64,000 nucleotides of DNA from Prototheca cutis (taxonomy: Eukaryota; Chlorophyta; Trebouxiophyceae; Chlorellales; Chlorellaceae), in assembly GCA_002897115.2 (NCBI GenBank), contig BCIH01000003.1, positions 1,175,561-1,239,560 of the forward strand, written 5' to 3'. Within the stretch, counting starts at the first letter, position 1, and every line of letters begins with the position of its first letter. Of this stretch, positions 48,080 to 60,497 are shown one piece after another. Made by a program: the position numbers and the translations under genes. The notes under the pieces are model-generated. The model was given only the letters and a program-made list of their open reading frames with translations, was not told the origin of the DNA and made no database searches.

Positions 48080-50407
48080 TTAGGTGGGCAGGTCTGCGCC
48101 AGTCAGCCAGTCTGTCACTCGAGTGTTCAGCGCTGCGCTGTCACTGGTAACCGGATCCACGTGATCGCGGGGATCCCAGGCCCAGTGCGTGGCGCCCAGC
48201 GCCAGGAGCCGTGCGGCCGCCGCGGCTTCCAGCCCCGGCGTCTCCAGCAGGCCGTGCGATGGGACGGCCCCGCAGACGACATGCACCGCGCAATTACGCA
48301 GAGTGCACAGCGTGGCCCTCGAGACGGCATCGCCCGCGGGAGCCAGCACGCCGGGCCACATGTCCAGAGCCGCCGCAAGTGCCGCCAGCGCAGGCTGGCA
48401 GCTGGCTCGCAGCACGTCCACCACGAGAGCGCGCACCGCCTGCAAGGATGATGCGGGCGGGGCTGGTGTCGTTGGTACAGGCCAGCAAGTGATTGATCGA
48501 TGGTGTGTCCTTCACTGGACCCATGATCTCCTCCCCAGTGGGGCAAAATCAATAGGTTATGCAACAGCATGGCATCCCCTGCACCTGGCCAGCCCTCCTT
48601 GAAAACATGCACTACGAAAACACGCAGAAAGGACACAAAAGGCATTTCCTTTCCCACCAATGTCCCGGCTGCACCTGTGCAGAACCCTGTAGCCAGGCCA
48701 GCGCAGTGCAAGCGGCCGCCAATGCAGCTTGTTCGCTGCTGGAAAGCGCGTTGCCTCTTCCTCCCCGTCCCAGGCAGCTCCGCAGCAGCCGGCGGTGCAG
48801 CCGTGCGCGGAGCACCGTCGCCAGCGATGTTGGCGTCGAGCCCGCCGAGGATGCAAGCCCGTTGCCTATGGACGGTGCCGTCCCCGCTGCTTTCCCTCCA
48901 ACCTTGTCAGACAGCTTGTGGACAAACCAGATCAGGCGGGGCAATGCCCGACTCTCCCGGGCTTCGGGGGATGCCCAGGCAACCAAAAAACCATTAAAAG
49001 GCATGGCCGATGGGCTATCTCCAGACCCCGCTTCTGCCTCCCCTCCCCAGCTCCAGGGAGGCAGCCGCACTGCAGCCGCCGCCCCATCCACGCCGCAGGC
49101 CGCCCCCGCGCAGCCGAGCACCGCACCTTCCATCGCCGAGAGGAGGAGTGGCGCCGGGCAGGTTCCAGCCAGCACGGCTTCGGCCATGGCGGCTGCCCCC
49201 ACCTCCAGCGACTCTTCTCCCACCGGATCTGTGCCCAGCGTTACGTCATCCAACAATGCCACGATGCCCTCGGGCGTTGCCAGGTCACATGGCCCAGCGT
49301 CACCGGGGGTCACGGAGATTGCCAGCGACGGCTCACCGGGAGGAGTCCCAGAGCTCTGCGGCCGGGCAGGCACCGGACGGTGCCCGGCGGCCTCGCCTGC
49401 TGGGCGCTTTGGCACCGCAGGCGCAAGTTGCATGTGTTCTGCAATGCTTGCAACGGCGGGACGGCCACGGCGTTTCTTCGCCGCAGGTGCCAACGACCCC
49501 CCCCCCTGGGACTGCAGCGCTGCCACGGCCCTTGCCCGGGCGTCTGCCGGTGGGTCGCGCCGCGGCACAGCGCTTGGCAAGGTGGTTGTTCCGACCTGTC
49601 GTTGTTGTTGTTGTTGTTGTTGTTGAACACCGGGTATACCGCTGGGCAAAAGGTTCCGGGGGCCTGCATTGGCGTAACGATCCAGTGCAAGGCCTTCAGC
49701 CGGGGCTATTCCCCCGGGGGCAGCGCCGCCGGCCATGGCGGCAAACAGGGTTCGCCACCGCTGAACTTCTGCACCCAGTGCCGCCACATCCTGCCGCAAC
49801 TCCAGCAGCTCAGCCTCTTGGCGCTGCAGTCGCCGGGGCGACGGGGCCGTCGGTGGCCCCGGTCGCAGTGCGCTCCGTTCCAGGGACTCTAGCCGCCGCT
49901 CGGCCGCCTCCCATGCAGAGCTGTGCTGCTCGCTGAGATCGTCCAATCGACGCGACAGCAAGTCAGCGGTGTGAGAATGTGCAGCCCGCTCGTCTCGCAG
50001 GATCGCTTCGGCTTCCTGCCGGGCCCGCATCTCCTTTGCCAGGCTCTCCTTCAGCGCCCCATGCTGCTTGACCAGCTCCACTGTGTTGAGGGCGTGCTCC
50101 TTCTGCAGTGCCTGCGAAGATGACGTGCAGTGAGGCAAGGGACCAAGCCGGTCATTTTGGAAAGTAAAACGAAGCCGGCGGGAGGGAATGTGCACAGCTG
50201 GAGTGCTGCCTGGGTCGTCGCTCCCCACCGCAGTCCCAGGCATGTCACGGTGTTTCGGCCCAAATAAGTTCTTTCATTGCACAAGCCACACATCGCCGAC
50301 CGTCCGTCCCTACTCACGATGCTGTCCCGGAGTCTCTGGCGGGCCCGCTCACTCTTGGCGAGCTTGGACTTCAACTCCTCCACCTCATTCGCTGCTGGTC
50401 CCGGCAT
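48080..50407 (-). CDS. Coiled-coil protein with poly-Gln and an AT-hook-like motif
   Basis: Exons 50407-50318, 50111-48675 and 48439-48080, all phase 0, 628 residues. The chosen start is MPGPAANEVEELKSKLAKS; the frame is open further upstream. Residues 1-140 form a coiled coil (KEMRARQEAEAILRDERAA, LSRRLDDLSEQHSSAWEAA). A run of eight Gln, all CAA codons (49602-49626), is followed by KKRRGRPA, an AT-hook-like core. The last 250 residues look like a helical domain: EGIVALLDDVTLG, LPRLIWFVHKLSDKVG, EQAALAAACTALAWLQ, VRALVVDVLRASCQPAL and ATLCTLRNCAVHVVCG. I do not recognise the family. A nuclear, DNA-associated role is possible from the AT-hook only. Confidence 0.6.
49602..49626 (-). repeat. 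(CAA)8 poly-glutamine tract
   Basis: Eight consecutive CAA codons on the minus strand, in frame inside the large exon of the coiled-coil/AT-hook gene. The pure codon run makes it a likely length polymorphism. Confidence 0.9.
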
Positions 50408-51125
50408 CCTCAGCTGCCAGGACGAGGCCTCTCCATCTTGGGACCAAACATCGTCAAAAATACTATGAGTATAACCAGAGAGCTGCAGGAGCGGCACGAA
50501 ACGCGCACTTCCTTCCCGGCTGGTCCCTGGTGCGTTTGGGCAAGGGGCTGCCCAAGACCCCCCCTTGGCTATACCATCCTGCAACCGCGATGCACCCACA
50601 CGACTGTGCGCAATTATATTTTGTAAAATTTTCGAGTGCTTTGAAGAGTTGTGTGCCGGGGCTTGCGTGTCGGTAGGTGGAGTTGTCGTGCATGCAATCA
50701 GTGCGTTGGAGGAGCACATTCGAACGGAGCGCAAGTGCCAAACCCAGCGCTAAGGCAGGCAGGTCAACCCCTGTACGCAACCACCAGCCAGGGAATCCTC
50801 ACTCCCACACATTGGATCTAGGTGTACCAAATCTTACAGCATTAACGACCGATAGAAAGTGTATGTACAGGGCCAGGAAACATCGCATCCTCGCAGGTGC
50901 ACAGGTACAAATGAATTGGAAAGCACAATGGTTCCTGGGTTCACGGCAGGGCACGTCTCAGTTTATTTCCAGGTTGAACAAACATCGAGCTGGGTTTGCC
51001 TGTCCTGGCGGGTCGGGCACACCTTGTCCCTCCCGCCAGATGCTCAGGTACCAAACGGACAGGTACTGAGCCCATCGACGGGGTTCCTCGTCACAGCCAC
51101 AAGCCTGGACGCTTGCGGCGGCGCT
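50408..51125. other. Intergenic region between two minus-strand genes
   Basis: It holds the promoter of the coiled-coil/AT-hook gene and the 3' flank of the lipase gene. Some upstream coding sequence of the former could lie in 50408-50734, where its frame stays open. Confidence 0.4.
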
Positions 51126-54100
51126 TCAGAGGCTGGCCTGAGGACGCAGCACATGCGGCTGGCCGTCACCTTCACCACGCTCCGTCGGCCAGACTGCCGC
51201 CGCAGGTTCGGCGCCCGTCGCGAGCACGAGCTCCACCAGCTGCTCGGCAAAATCGGTGCGAAGTGAGACAGCGAGGACGGGACCCTGGCCAGCCGTACAG
51301 GACCGGACAGCAGCCAGCAGCGCTGCAATGTCGGCTATCGAAGTCAATGCAACCCATGCCAGCAGTTCCTGCTCGATTTCCGATGGCTGAGGGTCGGCCG
51401 AGGTGCCCCGCGACGGCGGCGTCAATGGCGCGCCCAGCAGGCTGCCGGCACCGGCCACGGCGGCACCCGCCGACCAGACCAGCGCATTGCTGTCGTCGTC
51501 AAGCGTGGCACTCGATCCTCCACCATTGCCACGGTCGTTGCTGCCGATGCCGGCCGACACTTTCAAGTCATGGAGCTGCGGGGCGGCGGGCCTGGACAGG
51601 ATGTGCAGGGGCAGGCGGTCTTCGGCCGCCGCAGCAGGCGCGTCGTCCGACCGGATGCCCGTCGCATGACGGGGCAGGCCCACCACCGCCGCGCTCACGA
51701 CGTTGTGCAGGCCCCTGCCTGCGACGCGCACCATCACCCGCAGCCTCGAATCCGCCTTTGACACTGCAGAGTCGTTGCCGCCTTCGCCGCTGCTGGAGAC
51801 ACGGGGAAGACCCGACCGCATCAGCGACCAGCGCCAGGGCGATGGTGACGGCGCTGCGCCGGCGGCTGGGTCGACTCTCCCACCGCTGGTGGTCAGCTGC
51901 CCTGAGCCCCCCCCGCCACTCCTGGCCTCCATCGCTGGCAAGACGACGAGCTGGGCCGTAGCCTGCCGGGCGTGGACGGCCGGAGCCAGCGACCGCGTGA
52001 GCACAATCTCGCCCCCTGAACCAGCACCGCCGCTTTCCTGTGCGTACGCATGTGGACCCAGAACGGCACGCAGAATGTCCAGCAGGCGACCCCGGTGCGC
52101 ATACATGCGATGTGCGGGGAAGAGAAGCCGCCGCGGCCGTGGCGTACTTGTCGTCGCGGGGCCTTGGGTGCTGGAAGCGGACGCTTCAGAAGCACCGGTG
52201 GCTTCCTCCGCGGCCGATGTTGCTGCGGCGACGTCGGCATCGTCTTCTTCGTCAGTGCTGCCCGACAAGGGGTTGGACGACCCTGGGGCATCACCGCTGC
52301 TCGTACCAGATGTGTCGGCGGCACCGACACCGCCGCCGACGGTCATCCTGCGGAGTCTGGAGGACAACGACCCCGATACCCGCCCTGCCAGGGCGAGCGC
52401 CGACGAGCCCGTCTGCGCGGCGACGGCCGCGGCTGTGGCCGCGCGGCGCCTTGCGGCGGCCAAGCGCCCTACCTGCTCCGCGGCTGATCGGCCATCGCCG
52501 CCAGCTTGCACCCCCGCCGGCCGTGGCATGCCCGACACTGCCATCCATTCACTCGACTCCAGCTGGCCAAACACACCGGCAACCGCGCGGGCTTGGTCAT
52601 GCAGCGCAGCGTCCGCGGCGTCGTCCGGCGCGCCGGGAACAATTACGCGGCCTGGGGTCACGTACAGCTGCCGGCCCAGCGGCACAAAGTTCGGCGCCGC
52701 CGCGCCCAGCGGTGCCGCAAGGTATCGCGCCGCCACGCCCGCGCGCTGGGCCACAGCGCGGATGGGCGACCCGGCCGCCGCCGAGAGCCGCGCCCGCAAC
52801 GGCCGCGGGGGGACAGGCGTCTCGCTGTTCCCCTCCCGACTTCCAGTCGCAGCGCCCGACTGCGCCGTGCGCAGGGCAACCGCACCGTACACATCATCGG
52901 CACCCCTGGACGCATTGTACCCCACGACGCGGTTGGGGCCACGCGGCACCGCAGCCGCCGCAGCCCCGTCGGCCAGTTCCAGTCCTTCGGCCACCGGCGA
53001 CGACCCGGCGCTCGTGCCGTCCCGCGCCTGTTGCCGCCTCGCAACTGCCCCACTGCCGGCCCGCCACGACAGCAGCCGTGGGATGGGGTCCTCTGCAGAG
53101 AAGGGAAAGGGGGGGCCGGTGGAGTCTGGTTCGAGCGTCACAACAAGGCTCAGTCGGCAGCGTGGCACCGAGGGATCCCGTGCTGCTTTTGCTTTCCCTT
53201 TTCCATTACCATGAAAAGAGCAGACAACCCTCTCCCCCTCTTCCAAACACACACCCAAAATAGCTTCCCTGCATCAATAGGACACCAACGACCCACTTAC
53301 CGGGCATGAGGTAGTTGCGGATGTGTCGGTCCCAGCCGGCGTCGGCGCAGATGCGGGCCAGCGCAGCGTTGCCCACCGCCGGCGTGGCAAAGCCGTAGCA
53401 CGACACCCGCACCGGCGGGTCGGGCCCCAGTCGTGCCAGCAGGCGGACCGTGCACAGCGACGCGACCGCGCCGCCCAGCGAGTGCCCGCACAGCACCAGG
53501 CGCTTGCTCCGCGCCGCAGCCTCTGCGTACAGCGCCTCCACCGGCACCTCCCGCGCACGATTCAGAAACCCGCGATGCACGCGGGGAACGGAAGATGCAT
53601 GCGGCTGCTGTTGGTGTTGCTGGGCAGTATTGCCCAGGCCTGCTGATGCATTGGATCCAGCAGCGTCAGCATCACTCGCCCCACTCCCCCCCGACCCGGG
53701 CATCCAGGCAGCGTCTTCGAGGTCGAGCTCAGCGCGGCCCAGATTGGCGTTCGTCACGAAATCGGCGGCGCGCTTGGTGCCCATAAAGGCTACGTACACT
53801 GCACCATCTGATTCGGCCAGCATGAAGCGGTGCCGGACGTGCGGCAGCGCCCACTGGACCGAGTGCAGGGCCCGCAGGCTCGGCGGCAGCGTACCGCTCA
53901 GACCTCGCACTGTCGCCAGGACCTGGTCGGGGGCAAGGTCAACCACCTTGTACACCGCCTCGGACAGCACCGCCGCCGCCAACAACTCCTGCATGGCAAA
54001 GGACAGAAAAGAAAGAATTGGATTCTCGGGGAGGCTCGAAATCCCGCCCCACCCCCACATGCATTCTCCTGCCACATTCCATAGAGTCCGCAGCCTGGGG

Positions 54101-54438
54101 CACCACCGCTACCAGCTCCATGACGACAACAACAATATCAACAGAGCCCACGTGCGCACCTCCAGCTCAATCTCGTCGTCCACCTGCAGGTACCGACAGG
54201 CAGTATGGAGGAGCGGGTCCGGGATGCCCGGCTCGGTGGGCGGTTCAGGAAGCTTGGGCAGGAGGCGCCTGGCAATGGAAGAGGTGGAGCTGGACACCGC
54301 CCGCAGGAGGGTGGAAAGTCGATGGGAGACACAGGCATGTCCAGGCGCCCGTATGGGGCGCCGGAGCTGGAACCCCGGCCACCGCTGGACATCAGTCCCC
54401 AGGATGGGCGCCGATCGGGAGGCCCAGGCCACGCCCAT
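51126..54438 (-). CDS. Class 3 lipase of the At3g07400 type
   Basis: Exons 54438-54160, 53997-53301 and 53092-51126, 980 residues. Exon 1 starts MGVAWASRSAPILG with an aromatic/basic segment. The lipase domain follows: ELLAAAVLSEAVYK, ALPHVRHRFMLAESDG, VYVAFMGTKRAADFV, VHRGFLNRAREVPVEALY and the nucleophile elbow LVLCGHSLGGAVASL (Ser near 266). Then come CYGFATPAVGNAAL and YLMPEDPIPRLL. The order and the C-terminal half (NFVPLGRQLYV, LLDILRAVLG, LHDLKVSAGIG) match the large plant family that includes At3g07400, which is longer than simple class 3 lipases. The C-terminal 650 residues contain long Ala/Ser/Gly-rich linkers. The substrate is unknown. It is head to head with the ABHD18-type hydrolase. 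Confidence 0.85.
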
Positions 54439-55980
54439 CCCCAGCCCGTGTGCCGCCGTGATCCAGAAGGGTTCGTGGGCAGGGTCAGAATTCAAGCCAC
54501 GGTCTTATTACATGGCCGTGCACCTAGCATGCCACGGCAGGAGGCTGGCGGCAGTACAGATTGTTCGCCGCCCCGGGGGTATGACTTCCCTCGGAGGAGG
54601 CCGGGCAGCTACCTGAGGCGCCTCTGTGCTCGCTGCTCTGGCTGCCACAAGAGCAAAATCAGTGAACTCGGCATGTGCCTGGTGATAGAGCGAGCATGCG
54701 CTACATGAACGCGGCAGTGACGTCAGTAGTGATTTTCCAATTTCCCGCACCCCTAGCCCGCTGGTTTGATCCAGCGCACCCACCATGGCTTGCCAGCGGC
54801 TCGATAGTCGTGCATTTACCACAGAGGCCGCCGCATATCAACCCACTTTTCCACGCCCAAAANGAAAACAAACCAGGAACAGGTGCTGGAATCTGTTCTC
54901 AGGTGGAGCACGGCAACGAACTGGCGCATGCGTGTCCTGGGCACTGCCAGGCATCGGGTCTCTGTTCTTGGCCCTTCCGGTGGTACAGCCACGCCACAAC
55001 GTATTGCCAGTCTTGCATTTCTCGCATGCTTCTAGCTCGGGTCCACCAGAAACCATGCAAACGTTCTCAGAGGGTTTCATGAGATCCAGGCATGCACCCA
55101 GTCAGGCGAACCAGCAATGGTCCATGGGGCAATGGATGACTGACAACAGGCCAGAGACTGCTTGCCCATCTGGACTGATGCCCCGCGTTGCTGCTCATTT
55201 CTCGTCGATAACTCATTGGCGCCGCGCGTTCTGTGTCAAATCTGAGCCTTGCATGCACCCTGGCAGACGCGGTGATCTGTTGGTGCCCTTGACCAGCAGA
55301 CCCCTCCTCCCAGCTCTAAATAGATTCTCCAGTGCCCCATCCTCTTTTCAGGGAAAGGATAGAGGTCCAGGAGCCATCTTATCAAATGAAGAGATATCGC
55401 ATTCCGTTAGAAACAGGCGCACAAGGAGGCGGCTCTGGCGGCTCAGACCCCGTCTTTTTCGAGGAACCAGGACAGATGAAAACAGCATGGCCATGCACAC
55501 CCCGACGAAGCGCCTTCTTATCATGCACCGCGGTCCTGAATTGGCATTTACATTTTTGTGCCGTCAGAAAGCGGCTGCTGTAGCGATGGGCCAGGATCGG
55601 GACGAATCGCACATTTTGGGGGGGATTCGCTAGGCTTCGATCCCGATGGCGCCCAAACCCCACGATTCCGTGTTGCCGTGAGTAATTGTTGGTTCGCCTC
55701 ACCCCCCTGCTTTCATTCAATTGGCTGAGCAGAAACATCGTGTTCACATACGTTCATCATGGATCTGGTGATGGATTGCATGCCGTTTTGTGAGGGCGGA
55801 TCTTCCCTTTTTGCCTTTTGAGCGTTCAACTTGAACTTGAGGGCGTGTGTGGCAGCAGAGCAGGCGTACGTCTGGCTGTTGCGGTCACGGCCCCCCGACC
55901 CCCCGCATTTTACGGGGACTCTTTTCACGCTGGCGCGGCGTTGGACCGCGCCCGAAATGGGACCGTGCAGCTGAGGCGCC
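54439..55980. promoter_or_regulatory. 1.5-kb divergent region between two hydrolase genes
   Basis: No spliced coding model is supported on either strand. N at 54863. It must contain the promoters of both the class 3 lipase (-) and the ABHD18-type gene (+). Confidence 0.4.
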
Positions 55981-58015
55981 ATGACCAGCAGCATGCCGGT
56001 TCCTGGCACCGCCAGGGGGGTGATCTACACCCTGGCGGAGCGCACGGGAAAGATCGTGGACATCACCTATAGCTCCCTGGTGCACCAGCTGGGCCTGACC
56101 CCGCCGTTTTTCAAAGAGGGACTGGGCGAATTAGATGTGGTGGATTTCCACAAGGACCTGGTCGCCCTACGCAACTGGCTGCCCCACGCACTTGATGAGC
56201 CGGTGGGTAAAAAAAGGGACTAGGTGTTCGTGGTGGAGGGCTGGGCTGTCAGAATGCCAGGTAACTGTTTAGTGCGATGTGTGGGAGAAGAAATGGTGCG
56301 CTGAAATTGTGGCTGTAAGCCACGTTTTATTTTACGCCTGGGTGGCGCTGTCGCTGCCAACCCCACTTGCACAGCCCCCGACCCGAACCCCTACCTCCCT
56401 GCAGGGCATGGCGCTTGACTGGAAGCTGCAGAGCATGGGCAAGGTCGGGGGCCGGGGATACCGCATCTACACCACCAGCTTTGAGAGCCCCGTGGCCAGG
56501 GACCCCCGGGCCGGCGCGGCGCTGCCACCTGAATCGCGCACCGCACACGCCCTGTGGGTGCGGCCAGACGCAGGGGAGCTGTCCGGCTCGGACCCGCCGG
56601 CCTGCACCGTCCAACTGGCAGCCACAGGCGACCACGGCTACGCACGCCGCACTCACCTTGCCATTCCCCTGGTCGAAAAGGCGAGAGCTGTTGTTGTTAT
56701 CGTTGCTTTGGGGGGCAACGAGGGGGGCTTGTCGGTGGGTTGCTGCATATTTGATCGCTGCAGGGGGTGAAGTGCCCCCCCCCCCCCAAAAAAAGGAGAA
56801 GCCCACAGTGCACACATACCCGACAACAACAAACAAGCAGGGTATCGGGACGATCGCGTTGGAATCGCCGTACTACGGCACGAGGAAACCTGCAGCGCAG
56901 GTGGGCGCCAAGCTCGCGCGGGTGTCGGACCTGCTGCTTCTGGGTCGTGCGACGATCGAGGAGAGTGCGCTGCTGCTGGAATGGCTGCGGGCACGGGACG
57001 GGGTGCGGCAGCTGGGGGTGGGCGGGCTGTCCATGGGTGGCGTGCACGCGACCATGGTGGCGGGCATGTACCCGCGACCGCTGGCCCTAACGCCGCTGCT
57101 GGCTCCCCGGTCCGCGGCCAGCGCCTACTGCTTGGGTGCGCTGCGAGGCGCCACGGCCTGGCCCCGCCTGGCAGCCGAAGCCGCTGGCCGGGGCGCCGAG
57201 GTCCGGGAGCAGCTCCGCCGCGCCGGCCGAGCCTCCGATGCGCTGAGAGCCGCGAGGTTCCTACTGGAGCGCGACGATGCTGCTGTTGGTGGGAGTATTG
57301 CGTCTCCTAGCGGGAATGCGTGTCGTGCTGCGGCCAGTGATGTGAATGCCACTGTCAATGCTGCCGTAGTAGCAGCCGCCGCAGACGCTGCCTCCGGTCC
57401 AGCAGCCCCTGCGTCAGCCGCAGCCAATCCTGCAACTGGGCCTTGGGGCCATGCTGGCGCGTTGGCGGAGAGGCTGCTGTCGCGAGTCGCGTCGCTGGAG
57501 CGCAACGACAAACATGCAGCTGCCGTGCAGCTTCTCGCCCAGGTCCTCGAGGCCTTCACCGACGTCTCCCGGTTTCCCAAGTGCGTTGTGGTGTCATCTT
57601 GTTTGCAAATTTTCGGGGTTTCTTCTCGCGGTTGACTTGAAAAGTTGATACTTGTTGGGACAGTGTTGGTTACAGAAAAGGGCGTGCCATTGTTGCTCGT
57701 CAGTGCTGCACTGTTTGCAGGGCATCTAACCCATGCAGGGTGTCGTGCCTGTGGAAAGCAACGTCGAACACCCAAGGAGGAACGGTTCCACACATGCACT
57801 GCAGGCCGGTGTGCTCCGAGGCAGCGGTGATTGTGGGTGCGACCGAGGATGCCTATGTTGACCGGGAAGCCGTGCTGGACCTGCATGCCTTTCTAGAAGG
57901 CAGCGAGGTGCGGTGGGTCCCAGGTGGCCACGTGTCCTCCTTCCTCCTGCACCAGCAGGCCTTTCGCGATGCCATCGCCGATTCCCTCGCACGCCTGCCC
58001 CGCGACACAGCGTGA
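55981..58015 (+). CDS. ABHD18-type alpha/beta hydrolase (DUF2048)
   Basis: Exons 55981-56202, 56405-56680, 56841-57580 and 57805-58015, 482 residues. The product follows ABHD18 proteins: LVHQLGLTPPFFKEGLG, LAATGDHGYARRTHLA, GIGTIALESPYYGTRKPA, LLLLGRATIEESALLLEWL, the nucleophile elbow GVGGLSMGGVHATM (Ser near 230), then VIVGATEDAYV (Asp) and WVPGGHVSSFLL (His). All three members of the triad are visible. A 110-residue Ala-rich insert (57240-57500) separates the core from the acid and histidine. Mammalian ABHD18 has been linked to cardiolipin metabolism in mitochondria; the algal role is unknown. Exon 2 ends AAAAG followed by GCGAGA, so the second intron looks like a GC-AG intron. It also holds a C/A homopolymer. 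Confidence 0.85.
56681..56840 (+). other. Candidate non-canonical GC-AG intron
   Basis: The family alignment requires a join between ...IPLVEK and GIGTIALE. The only sequence that gives it exactly is AAAAG|GCGAGA at the donor and AAGCAG at the acceptor, both phase 0. A GT donor nine bases earlier (CTG|GTCGAA) would also be in phase but removes three residues. Confidence 0.5.
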
Positions 58016-58424
58016 GTAGGTAGCTATCTACTGATGCAAATTGGGGGGGGGGGGGGGGCCGCGCGGCGGCTCTCACCTTTGCAGCAGGCCAAACCCTCAC
58101 CCAGGCCCTCTGACAGCCTATGGCACTGCGCCGGCCATAAAACTTTTGCTCAGGCCCCAGCGCCTGCCGGCGCACTATGTGCCGCATTTTGTTCTGCCGA
58201 GAAACTTTTCTACGCTCCGATACTTGACCCTGCACCGCCTCGGCCAGCGCTCCGGTTGCCGGGCATTGTCTCTTCCCCATGGACCAATCCCAGTCTTGCG
58301 ACCCATGCCTTTGCTGGAAGTACATCTATTGAGCGGCTCCAGGTAATAAAGTCCGTGCCCTGAAACTCAGGATGCTCTTTTCCACGTGTACACCCGAGAA
58401 TACCAGAGCCACAGAGCGAGGATC
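58016..58424. other. Intergenic region before the CMP-KDO synthetase gene
   Basis: A poly-G tract lies at about 58045-58060. The rest holds the ABHD18 3' flank and the promoter of the next plus-strand gene. No coding sequence is seen. Confidence 0.45.
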
Positions 58425-60497
58425 ATGAGTGATCGGGGGTCGATCACGCCAGATCGGCGCAGGCGAGCGGCGGGTCCCGGCAGGGATGTCGCGGCAGTGC
58501 TGGTCGGCGCGGGGTTGACCATTGCCGGCGCCGTCGTCTACAACAAGCTGAAATCATTGAAGAAGCGGAAACGAGTGGTACGGACGCCGGGACTGCGCTT
58601 TGTGGTGGATCTTCCCTGCCGTGCCTTGCCTTGCCTTTGGGGTTGTGTTGCCCTCCACGGGCCCCCAAACCAGGCCCTGCCTCACACCATGCATGCAGAT
58701 TGGTGTGCTCCCAGCTCGATATGAGTCCAGCAGGTTCCCAGGCAAGCCCCTTATCCCCATCCTTGGAATCCCCATGATCCTGAGGACATACAGCCAGGTA
58801 CCGAGGTTTGGGCCCGGCAAAAGGCCTTGTGTGGCTATTTTTGTGGCATGCCCGACTGCAGTTTCTGGACCCAAAAGCACCTCGTCATGCCTGTAAGACC
58901 CCTGTTCTCATGTGTGTGCCAATCACAGGCTAAAAAGGCCAAGACGCTGGATGCGGTGGTGGTGGCGACGGACGACGAGCGGATAGCCGCCGTGTGTCGG
59001 GCGCATGGCGCTCAAGTTGCCATGACCCGCCCAGACTGCCCCAACGGTATTATTGGATTTGGTTGTGTTTGGGGCCTGAAGAATAGGGTTTGATTGATCG
59101 ATGTGTGGGCACGTTGCCTGGCTTGCAGCGAGGTTGGAGAAGAAGGGGCCGTCGATGAGAGGATGGACAAGCTTGCAGCATGTGTGATGCAGTCAAACTG
59201 CAGCTACCTGCCTGCCTCGCCCCACAAACACTCCCACCTCTGTTCCCTGCACTCCACCAGGCACGGAGCGGTGCGAGGAGGCGGTGAGCTCGCTCAAGGA
59301 GTCTTACGACATCGTCATCAACATCCAGGGGGACGAGCCGCTGATCGACCCGGGCACCATCGACGCCGTCGTGCGCGCGCTGCAAGGCTCACCCGATGCC
59401 GTGTACAGGTCGGTTGTTGGGTGGGTTGTCAGAGTCTTGGTGGAAAAGAAAGGCCCCCTGTTGTTGTCAGGACAGATCCTCGACACAACCACCTTGCACC
59501 CGCCAACTCTCAACCCGCCAATGCTCGCAGCACTGCGGCGACGCCCCTGGCTGCGGAGGAGGTGTCCCTGCGCCAGCGGGTCAAGGTCATCACCGACGAA
59601 CAGGGCTATGCCATTTACTTTTCCCGGGGCGTGCTGCCTTACAACAAGGACGGTGTGGTCAGGTAATTGAGTGGGCGGGCTCGAGATGCCGTTTGTTGGC
59701 CACTTGGACTCAATGCTGGTTGGGCTCTGAGCACATGAATTGGTAGTGGTGGTGGAGTACCTCCAAACCAGCAATGCCTCTCAAAAGATGACCTGCCATG
59801 ACCCACGTCTTCGCAGGCCATACCCGGACCCTTGGGCAGACAAGCCATACCTGCTGCATCTGGGCATTCAGTGCTACGATCGCGCTTTCCTTTCCAAATA
59901 CTGCAAGATGGGCCCGACGCCGCTCATGGTAGGGAGAGAGGAGGAGGGGGGGGAGATTGTTATGGTGCTGCGTGGGCAGGGGCCGTTGGTTGGAGCCCTG
60001 GGCTCACGCGGTCCCGGTCTCAAAAGCCGCCCGGTCCGTTCACGCTGGCCACCCCACCACCCTGCAAAAAAACAGACTATGGAGGACTTGGAACAGCTCA
60101 AGGTCCTCGAAAACGGATACAAGATGAAGGTGGGCGTTCATGCGGCATTTGTTTGCCTGTTTGCCGGAAAATGGGGGGTGGGCGCCGTTTAACAGCGGCG
60201 TGCCGGATGAGCAGCGGTGTTGCTCGCCCCACGAGACATGGTGTCCAGCAATGGAGTTCAAGACCATGGGGGTGGGCTGCGCCTAGTGCAGGCTTGGTCA
60301 AGGGCGAATGGGAACGTCGGTGAAAGGTGCAGGGAAGAAATGGTCCGACATCTTTACTGCTTTGCCACGCACTGCAGGTGGTGGTTGTGGCGCACAGTTC
60401 CCATGGCGTAGACCTGCCCGAGGACGTGGCCTCCATTGAACGCCTGATCCAGGCCCAAGAAAGCGCGGCGTTGGTTGTGGGGGCGACGGTCCCATGA
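58425..60497 (+). CDS. kdsB: CMP-KDO synthetase (3-deoxy-manno-octulosonate cytidylyltransferase), membrane-anchored
   Basis: Eight exons: 58425-58577, 58699-58797, 58929-59046, 59261-59408, 59531-59662, 59817-59928, 60076-60129 and 60378-60497; 311 residues, all phases consistent. It activates KDO with CTP to CMP-KDO, the donor for KDO in plant rhamnogalacturonan II and algal wall glycans. Residues 1-50 contain one membrane span (VAAVLVGAGLTIAGAVVY) flanked by basic residues, as in the Arabidopsis enzyme, which is anchored in the mitochondrial outer membrane. Catalytic signatures: IGVLPARYESSRFPGKPL, VVVATDDERIAAVCRAHG, GTERCEEAV, IVINIQGDEPLIDPGTID, AIYFSRGVLPYN, HLGIQCYDRAFL and LEQLKVLENGYKM. 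The final exon ends with SSHGVDLPEDVASIE. The gene is complete. Confidence 0.93.
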
